Positions 44,216 to 56,871 are shown, counted from the first letter of the stretch. The stretch is 64,000 nucleotides of DNA from Sciurus carolinensis (GCF_902686445.1 NC_062218.1:135641241-135705240); one strand, 5' to 3'. Numbers and translations: made by a program. Notes: generated from the letters alone by a model not told the origin.

Positions 44216-45004
44216 GAGTTCTAGACCATTCACCTCCCTGCTTAACTCCAATGTAAAAGCTCCAGGGTTGCCTTTGGAATGAGAAGGCTGAGCTTCTTCA
44301 TGTCTCAATTCTGGGATTTAGAACGAGTGACTTTTCCTATTGAAAGCTGAATTTTAACAGGGTTAGCACTTACACGGGTATGAGAAGGGTGGAGACCCAG
44401 CACAGGTTATCAGGGCTGTTCACTCCTTCTCTCTTCCCAGTGTTCCATCTGTTTCCCTCCCTTCACACCACCTCCCCCACTCCCAGCTAAGTGCCCTGAT
44501 GGTGCGGCACCTGCCTCAGCCCAACATCCTCAACAAACTGCCTCCCGTAGACCAAAGGAATAAATTCTGCATTAGTGACTTCTGTATCTCTTTAGCAGGG
44601 CTGATCTCCATCTGCCTGGAATCTCCTCAAAAAATAGCCTTTCGTCCCAAGATGTCACTAGGATATCCAGCCATCCCCTCTGCTGTGATCTGACCACAGC
44701 ATTTCCAGCACGCCCAGTGGGTAGCCTGTACACTGCTCTGGTCCCCAGGTGGGGACCAATTCTTGGGTCTGGGACTAAGTGGGCCCTTTTACACACAAGG
44801 TTCACAAGAAATAGCTTCCTACTGGCCTGGTAAAGCAGTAGGCCACATTTCTAGCCTGATTCACCCATTTTCCTTTGTCACATCTACAAAAAAATTATTT
44901 CCTCTTGGCAAAGTATTCCTTCTAAAATTGATCCTTTTTGGCTGCCAGCTCATAACTACTTCCTGCAATGATGAATGATATCTAACAACTGGGTTTCTAA
45001 CAAG

Positions 45005-45457
45005 CACTTGGTGCTGGGGATAGTGCCCAGGGCCTTGCACATGCTTGGAAACTGCTCCACTGATGGGCACAGTGGCATCTGCCTGTGATTCCAGCAACTC
45101 AGGAGGCTGAGGCAGGAGGATCTCAAGTGCAAGACCAGCCCTAGCGACTTAGTGAGGGCCTAAGCAATTTAGAGAAACCCTGTCTCAAGCTGGGTGCCAA
45201 AGCACACACCTGTAATCCCAGCAGCTCAGGAGGCTAAGGCAGGAGGATCTTAAATTCAAAGTCAGCCCTACCAACCTAGCAAGACCCTGTCCCAAAATAA
45301 AAAATAAAATGGCTAAGGGTGTGGCTCAGTAGTTATGCACCCCGGGTTCAATCCCTCGTACAGAGAGAGAGAAACCCTGTCTCGAAATAAAAAAAAAGAA
45401 CTCGGGATATAGCTCAGTAGTAAAGTGCTCCTGGGTTTAATCCCTAGTACCAGAAGA

Positions 45458-45491
<34 letters not shown>

Positions 45492-45725
45492 AAACCATTC
45501 TACCACTGAGCTACATGCCCCACTTTTTTTTGTACTGAGGAACTGAACTCAGAGGCACTCCACCACTGAGCCACATCCCCACCCTATTTTATATTTTAGA
45601 GACAGTGTTTCACTGAGTTTCTTAACACCTCACTTCTGCCGAGTCTGGTTTTGAACTAGAGTTCCTACTGCCTCAGCCTCCTGAGCCACTGGGATTACGG
45701 GGGTGTGTCACCATGCCCGGCTATC
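45005..45725. mobile_element. SINE pile-up
   Basis: Sense B1-like monomer 45062-45190; sense dimeric SINE 45188-45365; sense ID-like half 45400-45490 with about 30 A; antisense dimeric SINE 45518-45725. Elements sit in or against each other's tails, and one tail (GAGAGAGAGAAACCCTGTCTC near 45362) joins two copies. Confidence 0.8.
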
Positions 45726-45899
45726 CCCCACTTTAAACCAGCTCTCTTACCTCCAATTAATGGTCCTTTACTTGCCAAAAAGATGAGTACTCACCTCCAA
45801 GTGCTGGGGGCTGGTGATGTCAAGCTCTAGCCTATGGTAGAAGTAGCTGCAGATGCCAGATCTTTCTACATCCTAGCTATTTCTTCTGTTCCCCCACCT

Positions 45900-46235
45900 T
45901 TACATTTTTATTAACATCATTAGCATACCATAAAGTCCACCCACCTAAGGTATACAATTCAATGGTTTCACTTAGCATAGAGTTTAACAACCAACATCAT
46001 GTAGGCTTAGAACATCTGCATCACATAAAAAGAAATCCCTTAACCATTAGCAGTTGTTCTATACTTCCTCCTCTCCCCAGCCCCAGGCAACTATTCATCT
46101 GTTTTGTCTCTACAGATTCACCTATTCTAGATTTGCCTATTCTGGATTTTCCTATTTTGTGTCTGACTTTTCAGTTAAGCATGATAACTTCAAGATTCAT
46201 TCACACTGTAGCATCTATTAATAATACCTCATAGA
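45900..46235 (+). repeat. Old LINE-like fragment
   Basis: Contains CATTAGCATACCATAAAGTC, TTCAATGGTTTCACTTAGCA and CAAGATTCATTCACACTGTA, resembling old antisense L1 3' sequence. It is followed by a sense ID at 46272-46385. Confidence 0.4.
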
Positions 46236-46271
46236 AAGAATAAAAAAGAAAAAGAAAAAAAATAATAATAC

Positions 46272-46830
46272 CTCATGGGCTGGGGTTGTGGCTCCATGGT
46301 AGAGCACTCACCTAGCATATGTGAAGCACTGGGTTCGATCCTCAGCACCACATAAAATATAAATAAATTTAAAAAGGTTAAATTCTTAAAATAATAATAA
46401 TAATACCACCTCATTCCTCTTCATTGCCAGTTCATCCCTTTCCCTGAGCTCCACGTGCACAGGTCCCGCAACCTCCTGTGCCCCTCCACAGGAGGTCCTC
46501 TCTGGTGTTGCAGGCCTCAAACAACCAATACCAGAAAACTAGCTGGATGTGGTGAGGCATGCCTATAATCCCATTTGCTCAGGAGGCTAAGGCTGGAGGA
46601 TCACAAGTTCAAGGCCAACATGGGAAATTAGTGAGAACTTGTCTCACAACAAAATTTAAGTGGGTTGGAATGTGGTAGAGGACTGTAAATTCAAGTTCAG
46701 TGGTAGAAAGCTTGCCTGGCACGTGCAAGGCCCTGCATTTGATCCTCAGCACTAAATGAATAAATGAATGGAAAAGACTAGGAATGTAGCTCAGTGGTAG
46801 AGCACTCAAGAGTGTCAACCTGAGGTATCA
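46272..46830 (+). mobile_element. ID and dimeric SINEs
   Basis: ID 46272-46385 (GGGCTGGGGTTGTGGCTCCA) with an (AAT)n tail; dimeric SINE about 46533-46770 with a rearranged right half; partial ID 46775-46812. Confidence 0.75.
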
Positions 46831-46888
46831 GCTTCCAGTGGCCTGTGCTTGGTCATGAGAAGCTTCCAGTGGCATGTGCTTGGCAGGA
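46830..46888 (+). repeat. Tandem duplication of about 31 bases
   Basis: AGCTTCCAGTGGCCTGTGCT and AGCTTCCAGTGGCATGTGCT follow each other about 31 bases apart. Only two copies are seen. Confidence 0.8.
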
Positions 46889-47242
46889 GAAACCAGGAAA
46901 CTAGAGGTTGCTACAGTGATTTTCCTGGGCAAGGCCACTGGCGAGTGATCAGGCGATGGGGTTATAGGCATGCCCCACCACACCCATCCTGGGGTGCTCC
47001 TTTTATGGGCCCCAGGTGAGGGGACTGCTTCATTCAGTGTTCTGGTGTCTTTAATAAGCTCTTAATTCTGATATGAGTTTGATATGCCCATACATCCACA
47101 TGCTTCTGATTAATTTGACAAGTTTATAGGTAGTCATTTTTATTAGTGTGAATAATTTATTTATTGGCTTATGCTAGGCAGATGGTGGTTGTTTACTTGT
47201 ACAAACTAGGTATAGAATCATTCTGCCTCAGCACTTATACTC

Positions 47243-47365
47243 AAAATGGAGTAAACTCGTGGCATACTACTGCTTTATAAAATGGAGTAACTCGTGGCAT
47301 ACTACTGCTTTATAAAATGGAGTAAACTCGTGGCATACTACTGTTTTATAAAATGGAGTAACTCA
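47243..47365 (+). repeat. 35/36-base minisatellite, about 3.4 copies
   Basis: Units begin AAAATGGAGTAA at 47243, 47279, 47314 and 47350. The first three share CTCGTGGCATACTACTG and TTTTATA-type ends and are nearly identical. Unit length alternates 36, 35, 36 because GTAAACTC and GTAACTC variants alternate. The surrounding sequence is not a recognised element. Confidence 0.92.
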
Positions 47366-47514
47366 GGGTAAGGTACAGTCTGAAAACGGTTGTTCTCAGA
47401 GCACAGCCTGCTTGCCACAGTTTAATATTAGGATCTCCACTAGTATAATTAATCCCATTAAGAGGTAAAGTGAGAAAAGAAACCAGTCATCAATATATAT
47501 TTAAAAGGCAATTA

Positions 47515-48740
47515 AACAGGCTGAGGATATAGCACAGTTGGTAGAATGCTTGTGTTGCATGCACAAGGCCCTGGATTCAATCCCCAGCACTCCCCTCCCA
47601 AAAAAGGCAATTAAGGGGCTGGGGATATAGCTCAGTTGGTTGTTGGTTGAGTGCTTGCCTCACAAGCACAAGGCCCTGGGTTCAAATCCCCAGTACTGCA
47701 AAAAAAAAAAAAAAGGCAATTAATAAATTTCAACATGTTTTTAATAAACATTCTATTTTTTGTTTTTGGTACCAGGGATGGAACCCAAGGGCACTTAACC
47801 ACTTAGCCACATCCCTAGTCCTTTTTTATATTTTATTTAGAGACATGGTCTCGCTGAGTTGCTTAGGGCCTCACTAGGTTGCAAAGGCGATCGATCCTTC
47901 TGCTTCAGCCTCCCAAGTGGCTGAGATTACAGGTGTGCACCACTGCCTGGAGATGAAATCCAAGGCCTTGTGCATGCCAGGCTCTATCACTGCACTACAT
48001 CCCCATCCTCAGTTAACATTCTTTTTTTGGCGGGGTATGGGGATTGAACTCAGGGGCACTTGACCACATCCCCAGCCCTTTTTGTATTTTATTTAGAGAG
48101 AGGGTCTCACTAAATTGCTTAGCACCTCACTGTTGCTGAGGCTGGCTTTAAACTCATGATCCTCCTGCCTCAGCCTCCCAAGCCACTGAGATTACAGGCA
48201 TGTGCCACAGCACCCAATCTCAGTTAACATTCTTTATTTATTTATTTTTTTTTTGCAGTGTGCTGGGGATTGAACCCAGGGCCTTGTGCTTATGAGGCAA
48301 GCACTTTACCAACTGAGCTATCTCCCCAGCCCAACATTCTTGATAAAATTAAATAAGCACTATTTTAAAATCCCAAATGACAAAAAAAACACAAAATAAA
48401 ATAATAAAAATAATAATCACACCATCGGAAGGCTGAGGCAGGAGGGCTGTAGCTGAGGCAGGACTGTAAATTCAAGGTCAGCCTAAGCAATTTAGGGAGA
48501 CATTGTCTCAAAAAAGCAGGTAGGGGAGGGGGGGACCAGGAATGGTGGCACATGCCTGTAATCCCAGCAGCTTGGGAGGTTGAGGCAGGAGGAACTTGAG
48601 TTCAAAGCCAGCCTCAGCAACTCGGTGAGACCCTGTCTCAAGATAAAAAATAAAAAGGGCTGGGGATGAAAGGACTGAGGTTTTAAAACACTCCAAGCAT
48701 GCACGAGACCAAAGTTTGATCCCTAGCACCATAAAAAAAG
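47515..48740. mobile_element. Dense SINE cluster
   Basis: Two sense IDs (47515-47605 and 47612-47716), antisense dimeric SINE 47755-47945, antisense ID piece 47950-48005, antisense dimeric SINE 48025-48225, antisense ID 48243-48335, sense B1-like piece 48425-48520, sense dimeric SINE 48533-48740. The sequence TCAGTTAACATTCTTT recurs around the antisense copies (48008-48023, 48222-48237), consistent with target-site duplication. Confidence 0.85.
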
Positions 48741-48899
48741 AGATTCAATATAGTAGCTTTTACATGTGCCAACAGTAATCAGAAGATACGAAGAAAGGAT
48801 ATAAAACCACATAAAAAGGGCTAGGGTCATAGCTCAGTGGTAGGGTGCCCCCTCCCCAAAAAACAGTACAATTATAACTACATGCTATAATAAATGTTA

Positions 48900-49830
48900 C
48901 TTAAAATTTATGAATTGTTTATTTTCTAGAACATTCTGTTTAATGTTTTCAGACTAATACCACAGAAATCGAAACCTACAGGTAGGACTTCTACACAAAG
49001 ACAAAAGTCAGTCACAACTAACTATTGGTAATTCCACACTGCTCCACAGGGTGGCAGTACAAGCAAGCGAGAGGAGGTCTGAGGCCTGTAAGAGTAGGCG
49101 GGGCAGGGCCCACCAGACAGACCCCAGTCCCCAGCCCCCAGGTGAAGGTGGTAAAGGGGATAAGGGAACATACCACCAGGGCCCGCCCCCACACCTCCAC
49201 TGAGCCAGGCTCCAAGAAAGGGTTAGCACTGGGAGGCAGGCCTGTAACTCTTCCAAGATATCTCCCTGTCAGCATCCCTATTCTAGGTCTCCTTCTAGTT
49301 CCAGATACAGCCAACATTTATTAAGCACTTACATATGTGCACTTGGGGTTTCCCAACACCCCATGAGGCAGAGCCCATTATTATCCATTCTAGGTCCATC
49401 TGCATCCCTTCTCCCTGCCTGCCTGCCCTATCCTGCCTTCTACCTTCCTTTTTCAATTCAATGAATGTATCCAGGAATTTGGTATATTTGTTCCCTATTG
49501 CTGCTGTACTGGCTGATCCCTTGGGTGGCTGGAAACCACATCTGCTTATTACCGCACAGGTCTGCAGGTCAGAAATCCCGGATGGCATGACTGGGTTCTC
49601 TGCTCAGGACCTTCTGAGGCTCAAATAAAAGTTTTGACCAGCTATGACCATATCTGGTGCTCTGGATCCTCCTCCAGGCGCATTCTTATTATTGGTAGGA
49701 TTCAGTTCTTTACAGGACAGGAGTCCTCATTTCCTGTTAGCCAGGGTTATCTAGCTCCTTGTGGTTGATCTTTGGTCCTTGCATGTGACCTCCATCATTT
49801 GTTTTTGTTTTGTGGGGAGTTGTTTTTTGT
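48900..49830. other. Intergenic, MIR fragment only
   Basis: A MIR-like core lies at about 49310-49400 (ACATTTATTAAGCACTTACA, CCCATTATTATCCATTCTAG). Open frames of up to 99 codons on both strands around 49018-49324 overlap each other and show no protein I recognise. Confidence 0.5.
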
Positions 49831-49839
49831 TTGTTTGTT

Positions 49840-50390
49840 TTTGTTTTTTTGGCATGGGGATTGAACCCAGGGGTACTTAACCACTGAGCTACATCCCCAG
49901 CCCTTTTTTGTATTTTATTTAGAGACAGGGTCTAAGTTGCTTTAGGACCTCACTAAATTGCTGAGGCTGGCTTTGAACTTGTGATTTGCCTGCTTCAGCT
50001 TCCTGAGTTGCAGGGATTACAGGCATGTGCCACTGCGTCTAGCTGATTTTTTCTTTTAAGACAGTCTCGCTATATTGCCCAGGGCAGCCCTGAACTCCTG
50101 GGTTCAAGCAATCCTCCTTAGTCTTCTGAGTAGCTGGGACTACAGGTGTGCACCACCATGCCCAGCTTATCTTATGTCCCCCTCCATCTTGGCAGACAGC
50201 AGCAGGGATCATTCTCTTTGTACTTCGAATCTGTCTGATTTCTGCCAGGTGCAGTAGCACACCTGAGGATGGCAAGTTTCAGACTCGCCTGGACAATTTA
50301 ATGAGACCCCACCCTGGGTACAAAGGGCTGGAGGTGTAGCTCAACAGTAGAGTACCTGTGGGTTCAATCCCAGTATCAAAAAAAGAAAGG
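49840..50390. mobile_element. SINE group
   Basis: Antisense dimeric SINE 49840-50042; antisense B1-like monomer 50043-50168 with TATTGCCCAGGGCAGCCC; degraded sense dimeric SINE 50240-50385. Confidence 0.8.
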
Positions 50391-50394
50391 AGGT

Positions 50395-50850
50395 GGGGTC
50401 TTGTGGGAAGGTCTTAGGGTAATTAAGAGACCTGCCCTCAAAAGGTCTTAAATAGGTTCTTATGGGACCCTGGTTAGTTCCCAAAGAGGACTGTTGTAAA
50501 TCCCCAAGCAGAGCCCTGCCCAGCATCTCTCTCTTTCCCTCTCTCCTTCCTTTCTGCCTTTCCTTGTGATCACTTCCTGCCCTACATACTTCCACCATTG
50601 CTAACCATGAACTCATGAGGTGATCCTGTCAAGTGGGGGGCCCTGCTGTTGGACTTTCAGCCTCCAAAACTATTAGCCAAATAAACCTTTTTCTGGGGCT
50701 AGGCTGTAATTCAGTGGTAAAGTGCTTGCCTAGCATTGTGCAAGACCTTGGGTTTGATCCTCAGCACTGCAAAGTAAGTCAATAAATAAACCTTTTCTTT
50801 ATAAAGTTAGCCTGTCTCAAGTATTTCATTATAGCAATGAAAAATGAACT
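50395..50850 (+). repeat. LTR-like repeat split by an ID SINE
   Basis: Contains GGGAAGGTCTTAGGGTAATT, CTTCCACCATTGCTAACCATG and AGCCAAATAAACCTTTTT, ending CAATGAAAAATGAACTAATA, an end typical of MaLR-type LTR repeats. An ID at 50692-50784 is inserted with AATAAACCTTTT duplicated at 50680-50691 and 50785-50796. Confidence 0.6.
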
Positions 50851-51254
50851 AATACACCACATTAGTCCCCAACTAATCCCTCAGTGGCTCTCCAATAGCC
50901 TCTGGAGAGAAACAAAACTCCATAAAGTTAATTTGTTCAAATGTTTTCTGATTATCTGCCAGATGCTGAGATGTCAGAAGATGGTCCCTGCCTTCCTGGA
51001 GCTTTCTCTGCTGTAGGACAGAAGGACTGTACTCTGTGGACACAAGCTGAAGTAAGCACTAAGAATGACCATCCCAATGGGCCCTGCCACCTGACCATCT
51101 TCAGTCATCTTCACCCTCTTTTTCCCTTGTTCCTGTCACACATCCCAGTACCCTCTTCCTCTGTCTCTCCATCCAAAAAAAAAAAATCTCAGTAGAAGCA
51201 GGTTTCACTGGATTCCTATCATAGGTTCCAATTGTGTATTTTTAGAATGTGTAA

Positions 51255-51655
51255 TTTTTTTTCAGTGCTGAGAATTGAATCCAGGACCTCATGCTTATGA
51301 GGCAAGCACTTTACTGCTGAGCTATACCCTGAGCCCAAGATGGTAATTTATAATGAACAGATTTATTTGAGGACTGGGAAGAGCATGGTGTAGTCTCTGG
51401 TGAGGGCCTGTACACTCCAGCATTCCATGGAGGAAGGTCAAAGGGGTGAGAGGGTGAGAGTGAAAAAGAAAAAGGGGGGGTCCAAACTTGCTAGCATATG
51501 CTACTAAGGATTGAACCCAGGGCAAGCACTCTACCACTGAGCTAAATCCCCCGCCATTTTTGTTTTCTTTGAGACCTGATCTGAGTTGCCCAGGCTGGCT
51601 TCAAACCTGCAAGCTTCCTACTTTAGCCTCCCAAGTAACTGAGAATATAGGCTAA
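51255..51655 (-). mobile_element. Antisense ID and antisense dimeric SINE
   Basis: ID at 51262-51340; dimeric SINE at about 51495-51655. Before them, 50860-51250 shows nothing I can name. Confidence 0.75.
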
Positions 51656-51679
51656 CTTTCTTTTATCACAACTTATTCT

Positions 51680-51797
51680 TAGTGGGTGTGGTAGAGCATG
51701 CCTGTAATCCCAGCTACTCAGGAGGACAAGGCAGAATTGCAAGTTGGAGGCCAGACTCAGTAACACAGTGAGACTGTATCTCAAAATCAAAAATAAG
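51680..51797 (+). mobile_element. Left (B1-like) half of a SINE split by L1
   Basis: Reads TGGGTGTGGTAGAGCATGCC through AGACTGTATCTCAAAATCAA. It stops in the A-rich linker where the L1 begins. Its ID-like right half resumes at 56872. Confidence 0.8.
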
Positions 51798-52646
51798 AGT
51801 TCCAAGATGGCGGACTAGAGGGAGGCTGCATTCCATGTCACTTCATAACTCGGGTTTCAAGCAGAGGATATCTGTTTCTTGGATCCCGCAACCAGATCAA
51901 CTGCACCCAGCCTCCACGACCTCCAGCCAACCACACCCACATCCTGAGCTGCAGCTCCCCATTTGCCAACACATTTGGAAGCCAGAGCGGCCATCTTGGA
52001 TAATCTTGGAAGCCATATCTCCCATCTTGAGGTGAGGCAAATCCCATCCTGAGACACCTGCTAAAGACTGGAAGCTCATTGTCAGGTACCTTTCATACAT
52101 CAGGCTACTGAAGACTGGGAGGTTTGAGTACTATATGACTGTTATAGTGTAGATTTTTTTTCTACTTATTGAAAAATTTTAAGTTTTTATTTCTTTACTT
52201 TTCTCGCTCTATTTTCCTTCTGTTTACCTGTTCCCTCAGAGTCTCTTTCTCCCTTTTCACATGCTAACAACCAACTTCTTTTGATTACACTTTCACTCTC
52301 TTACAATCTAGAACTTCTATATACTCTTTTCTTATTCCATTATCAGCTACATCCTACAACCCTCCCCATTCTCTTTGTCCTCCATTAGAAACTGCAGACC
52401 TTATTGCAAATCTGTTTGTTACACTGCAGATAATAATTGAACTCATTCTGGTTATTTTGACAATGTTATTAACGTCCTCATAGGGGCTATTTGGTTTACA
52501 GTTGCATATTGTCTGTACTGGGTGCTGCTAATATTGATCTCCCCCTTAAAGAAAAGGTTTTGGAAACCTATAGGGTCACTATAAACCTATAGGGGGGAAA
52601 CTGCAATACCCCAGATCTGCACTGCTAGAGGGGAAGATACATGAAC

Positions 52647-53613
52647 ATGGAAAAAACAAGGAAAGAAAATGATCCAAACAAACCTAGATTCTATATTAAT
52701 AGAATTCAGTGACAGCGTGGTAGAAGAAATGTCAGAAAAGGACTTCAGAATATTAATAATTAAAATGATTTGTGAAGCAAAGGATGAGATAAGAGAGCAA
52801 ATGTAGACAATGAATGATCACTCCAATAAGCAGTTGAAAGAGAAACTGCAGGAAGCAAAAGATCATTCAACAAAGAGATAGAGATTCTCAAAAAACAAAC
52901 AAACAGAAATCCTTGAAATAAAGGAAACAATACACCAAATAAAAAATTCAATGAAAAGCATCACCAACAGATAGACCACTTGGAAGACAGAACCTCAGAA
53001 AATGAAGGCAAAATATTTAATCTTGAAAATAAAGTTGCCCAAACAGAGAAGATGGTAAGAAATCATGAACAGAACCTCCAAGAACTATGGAATATCATGA
53101 AAAGACCAAATTTAAGAATTATTGGGATTGAGGAAGGCACAGAGATACAAACCAAAGGAATGAACGACCTATTCAATAAAATAATACCAGAAAATTTCCC
53201 AAGCCTGAAGCATGAAATGGAAAATCAAAGAGGCTTACAGAACACCAAATGCACAAAATTACAACAGATTCACACCAAGGCACATTATAAAGAAAATGCC
53301 TAACATACAAAATAAAGATAGGATTTTGAAGGCTGTGAGAGAAAAGCATAAGATTACATATAGGGGGAAACCAATATTGATATCAGCAGATTTCTCAGTC
53401 CAGACTCTAAAAGCTAGAAGGGCCTGGAACAACATATTTCAAGCTCTAAAAGAACATGGCTGCCAACCAAGAATCCTATACCCAGCAAAACTAACCTTCA
53501 GATTTGAAAATGAAATAAAATCCTTCCATGATAAACAAAAGTTAAAAATTTTACAAATAGAAAGCCTGCGCTATAGATTATTCTCAACAAAATATTCCAT
53601 GAGGAGGAAATGA
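52647..53613 (+). pseudogene. Broken L1 ORF1
   Basis: Pieces in several frames spell an ORF1-like protein. An N-terminal MEKTRKENDPNK is followed by a stop, then a coiled-coil section (EMSEKDFRILIIKMICEAKD), the RRM-like core with RPNLRIIGIEEG, and a C-terminal part with GCQPRILYPAKLTFRF. At least three stops or frameshifts separate them. ORF1 proteins bind L1 RNA; this copy cannot. Confidence 0.88.
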
Positions 53614-53711
53614 AAAACAACAATGTAGGTCAGCAAAGGGAGGAACTACCTTAAAGAAAAATCCATTCATAGGAGAAACCAAGTCAAGTTAAAAATCAAA
53701 AATAAGCCCAA

Positions 53712-56407
53712 ATGACTGGAAATACAAATCATATCTCAATAATAACCCTGAATGTTAATGGCCTAAACTCACCAATCAAAAGACATAGACTGGCAGATTT
53801 GATTTAAAAAAAAGACCCAACAATATGCTGCCTTAGAGACTCATCTCATAGATAAGGATATCCACAGACTAAAGATGAAAGGATGGGAAAAGACCTACCA
53901 TGCACACAGACTCAGGAAAAAAGCAGGGGTTTCCATCCTTATTTCAGATAAAGTGAACTTCAAGCCAAAGTTAGAAGGAATAAAGAAGGACACTTCACAC
54001 TGCTTAAGGGAAACAAATCAGGAAGACATAACAATCGTAAATATTTATGCCCCAGACAACAGCACATCCATGTACATCAAACAAATCCTTCTTGATTCTA
54101 GGAACCAAATAGACCACAACACAATATTTCTGGGTGACTTTAACACACCACTGTCACCACTGGATAGATCTTCCAAACAAAAACTAAACAAAGAAACCAT
54201 AGAACTCAATAACACAATCAATAACTTACACTTAACAGACATATATAGAATATTCTATCCATCAATGAGCAAATTCACTTTCTTCTCAGCAGCACACGGA
54301 ACCTTCTCAAAAATAGACCATATGTTATGCCACAAAGCAGCCCTTAGTAAATGCAAAAAAATAGAGATACTTCCTTGTGTTCTATCAGATCATAATGGAA
54401 TGAAATTAGAAATCAATGACAAAATAAAAAACAAAAATTACTCCAACACCTGGAGACTAAACAATATGCTATTGAATGAAGCATGGATAACATAAACATC
54501 AGGGAGGAGATAAAAAAAATCTTAGAGGTAAATGAGAATGACAATACAACATATCAAAATCTCTGGACACTATGAAAGCAGTGCTAAGCGGAAAATTCAT
54601 TACATGGAACGCATTCAAGAAAAGAATAAAAAGTCAACAACTGAATGATCTAAAATTACAGCTCAAAGCCCTAGAAAAAGAAGAACAGAACAATACCAAA
54701 AGTAGTAGAAGACAGGAAATAGTTAAAATCAGAGCTGAAATCAATGAATTGAAACAAAAGAAACAATTCAAAAAGTTGACAAAACAAAAGGTTGGTTCTT
54801 TGAAAAAGTAAACAAAATAGACAAACCCTTATCTACACTAACAAAGAGAAGGAGAGAGAAAACACAAATTACTAAAATTTGTGATGAAAAAGGACATAAC
54901 ACAACAGACACCACTGAAATACATAACATAATGAGAAGCTACTTTGAAAATCTATACTCCAACAAAATAGAAAACACCACAGACATCAACAAATTTCATG
55001 AGACATATGATCCTCCCAGACTGAACCAGGAGGACATACACAAGTTAAACAGACCAATATCAAGCAATGAAATAGAAGAAGCCATCGAAAGCCTACCAAC
55101 CAAGAAAAGTCCAGGACCAGATGGATTCTCAGCCAAGTTCTACAAGACCTTCAAAGAAGTACTCATTCCAATACTTCTCAAAGTATTCCAGGAAACAGAA
55201 AAGGAGGGAACCCTACCAAACTCATTCAATGAAGCTAATATCACCCTCGTACCCAAACCAGACAAAGACACATCAAGGAAAGAAAAGTTTAGACCAATAT
55301 CTTTGATGAATATAGATGCAAAAATCCTTAACAAAATCCTGGCAAACTGCATCCAAAAACATATTAAGAAGATAATGCACCACAATCAAGTGGGGTTCAT
55401 CCTGGGAATGCAAGGTTGGTTCAACATCTGTAAATCAATAAACGTAATCCATCATATCAATAGACTTAAGGTTAAGAATCATATGGTTATTTCAATTGAT
55501 GCAGAAAAAACGTTCAACAAAATACAACACCCCTTCATGCTCAAAACACTAGAAAAAATAGGGATAGTAGGAACCTCAATATTGTAATGGTGCTGGCAAA
55601 ACTGGAAATCCATATGCAATAAAATGAAATTAAACCTCTATCTCTCACCCTGTACAAAACTCAACTCAAAATGGATCAAGGATCTAGGAATCAGACCTGA
55701 GACCCTTCACCAAATAGAAGAAAAAGTAAACCCGGCTCTCCATTACATTGGCTTAGGACCAGACTTCCTTAACAAGACACCCATAGCGCAAGAAGTAAAA
55801 GCAAGAATCAATAAATGGGATAGATTCAAACTAAAAAGCTTTTTCTCAAAGGAAACAATCAATAATGTGAAAAGAGAGCCTATAGAGTGGGAGAAAACCT
55901 TTTCCACACACACTTCAGACAGAGCACTCATCTCCAAAGTTTATAAAGAACTTAAAAAACTTTACACCAAAAATACAAAGAACCCAATCAATAAATGGGC
56001 TAAGGAACTGGGCAGACACTTCACAGAAGAAGATATACAGGTGATCAACAAATATTTGAAAAAGTGTTCATCATCCCTAGTAATTAGAGAAATGCAAATT
56101 AAAACCACCCTAAGATTTCATCTAACTCCAATTAGAATGGCTATTATCAAGAACACAAGCAATAATAAGTGTTGGCGTTGATGTGAGGAAAAAGGCACAC
56201 ATACATTTTTGGTGGAGTTGCAAATTGATGCAGCCACTCTGGAAAGCAGTATGGAGATTCTTCAGAAAACTTGGAGTGGACCCACCATTTGACCCAGTTA
56301 TCCCACTCCTCGGTTTATACCCAAAGGACTTAAAATCAGCATACTACAGTGATGCAGCCACATCAATGTCCATAGCAGCTCAATTCACAATTGTAGAACC
56401 AACCTAG
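53712..56407 (+). pseudogene. Broken, internally deleted L1 ORF2
   Basis: Endonuclease domain: MTGNTNHISIITLNVNGLNS at the start, FLGDFNTPLSPLDRSS and HGTFSKIDHMLCHK later. The reverse transcriptase begins [15 protein letters not shown] and [15 protein letters not shown], and runs to [19 protein letters not shown] and LEKIGIVGT near 55580. There the frame ends and the sequence jumps to the C-terminal part (NPALHYIGLGPDFLN, then [20 protein letters not shown]). About 1.1 kb that would hold the FADD catalytic motif and thumb is missing. Stops occur in the endonuclease part as well. Confidence 0.9.
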
Positions 56408-56871
56408 ATGCCCTTCAATTGATGAAAGAATAAAGAAACTGTGATATATATACACAATGGAATACTACTCAGCCATAAAGAAGAATATAATTATAGTACT
56501 TGCTGGTAAATGGATGAAGTTGGAAAATATCATGCTAAGTGAAATAGGTCAAGCCCAAAAAACCAAAGGCCAAATGTTTTTTTCTGATAAGTGCATGACA
56601 ATATATAACGAGGAGGGGTGGCGGGGGTAAGAGAAGAATGAAGGAACTTTGCATGGTGTAGAGGAAAATGGGGTGGGAGGGGGTGGGGGATGGAAAGATA
56701 GTAGAATGAGACAGACAGTATTACCCTATGTATATGTATAATTACATGAATGGTATGAATCTACACTGTGTACAACCATAGAAATGAAAAATTATACCCC
56801 ATTTGTGTACAATGAATCAAAATGCAGTCTGTAAAAATAAAAGAATTTAATAATAAAAAATCAATAATAAA

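Larger units (their letters stand above)
51797..56857 (+). mobile_element. Near full-length L1 retrotransposon, inactive
   Basis: Starts GTTCCAAGATGGCGGACTAG, a classic L1 5' end. It has a 5' UTR to about 52640, ORF1 remnants 52647-53613, ORF2 remnants 53712-56407, and a 3' UTR ending in an A-rich tail. Stops and frameshifts occur in both ORFs, and part of ORF2 is deleted. Length is 5.06 kb against about 6-7 kb for an intact copy. A- and T-rich direct repeats (AAAATCAA...) at 51783-51799 and 56857-56874 look like a worn target-site duplication. Confidence 0.93.

Noticed and set aside
49018..49324. Two opposite-strand frames of 99 codons each
   Set aside because: They overlap each other almost fully, lack splice context and match nothing known. 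Equal lengths on both strands suggest low stop density rather than coding.
53875..56407. Several frames of about 185-218 codons that look like a gene cluster
   Set aside because: They are consecutive fragments of a single dead L1 ORF2.
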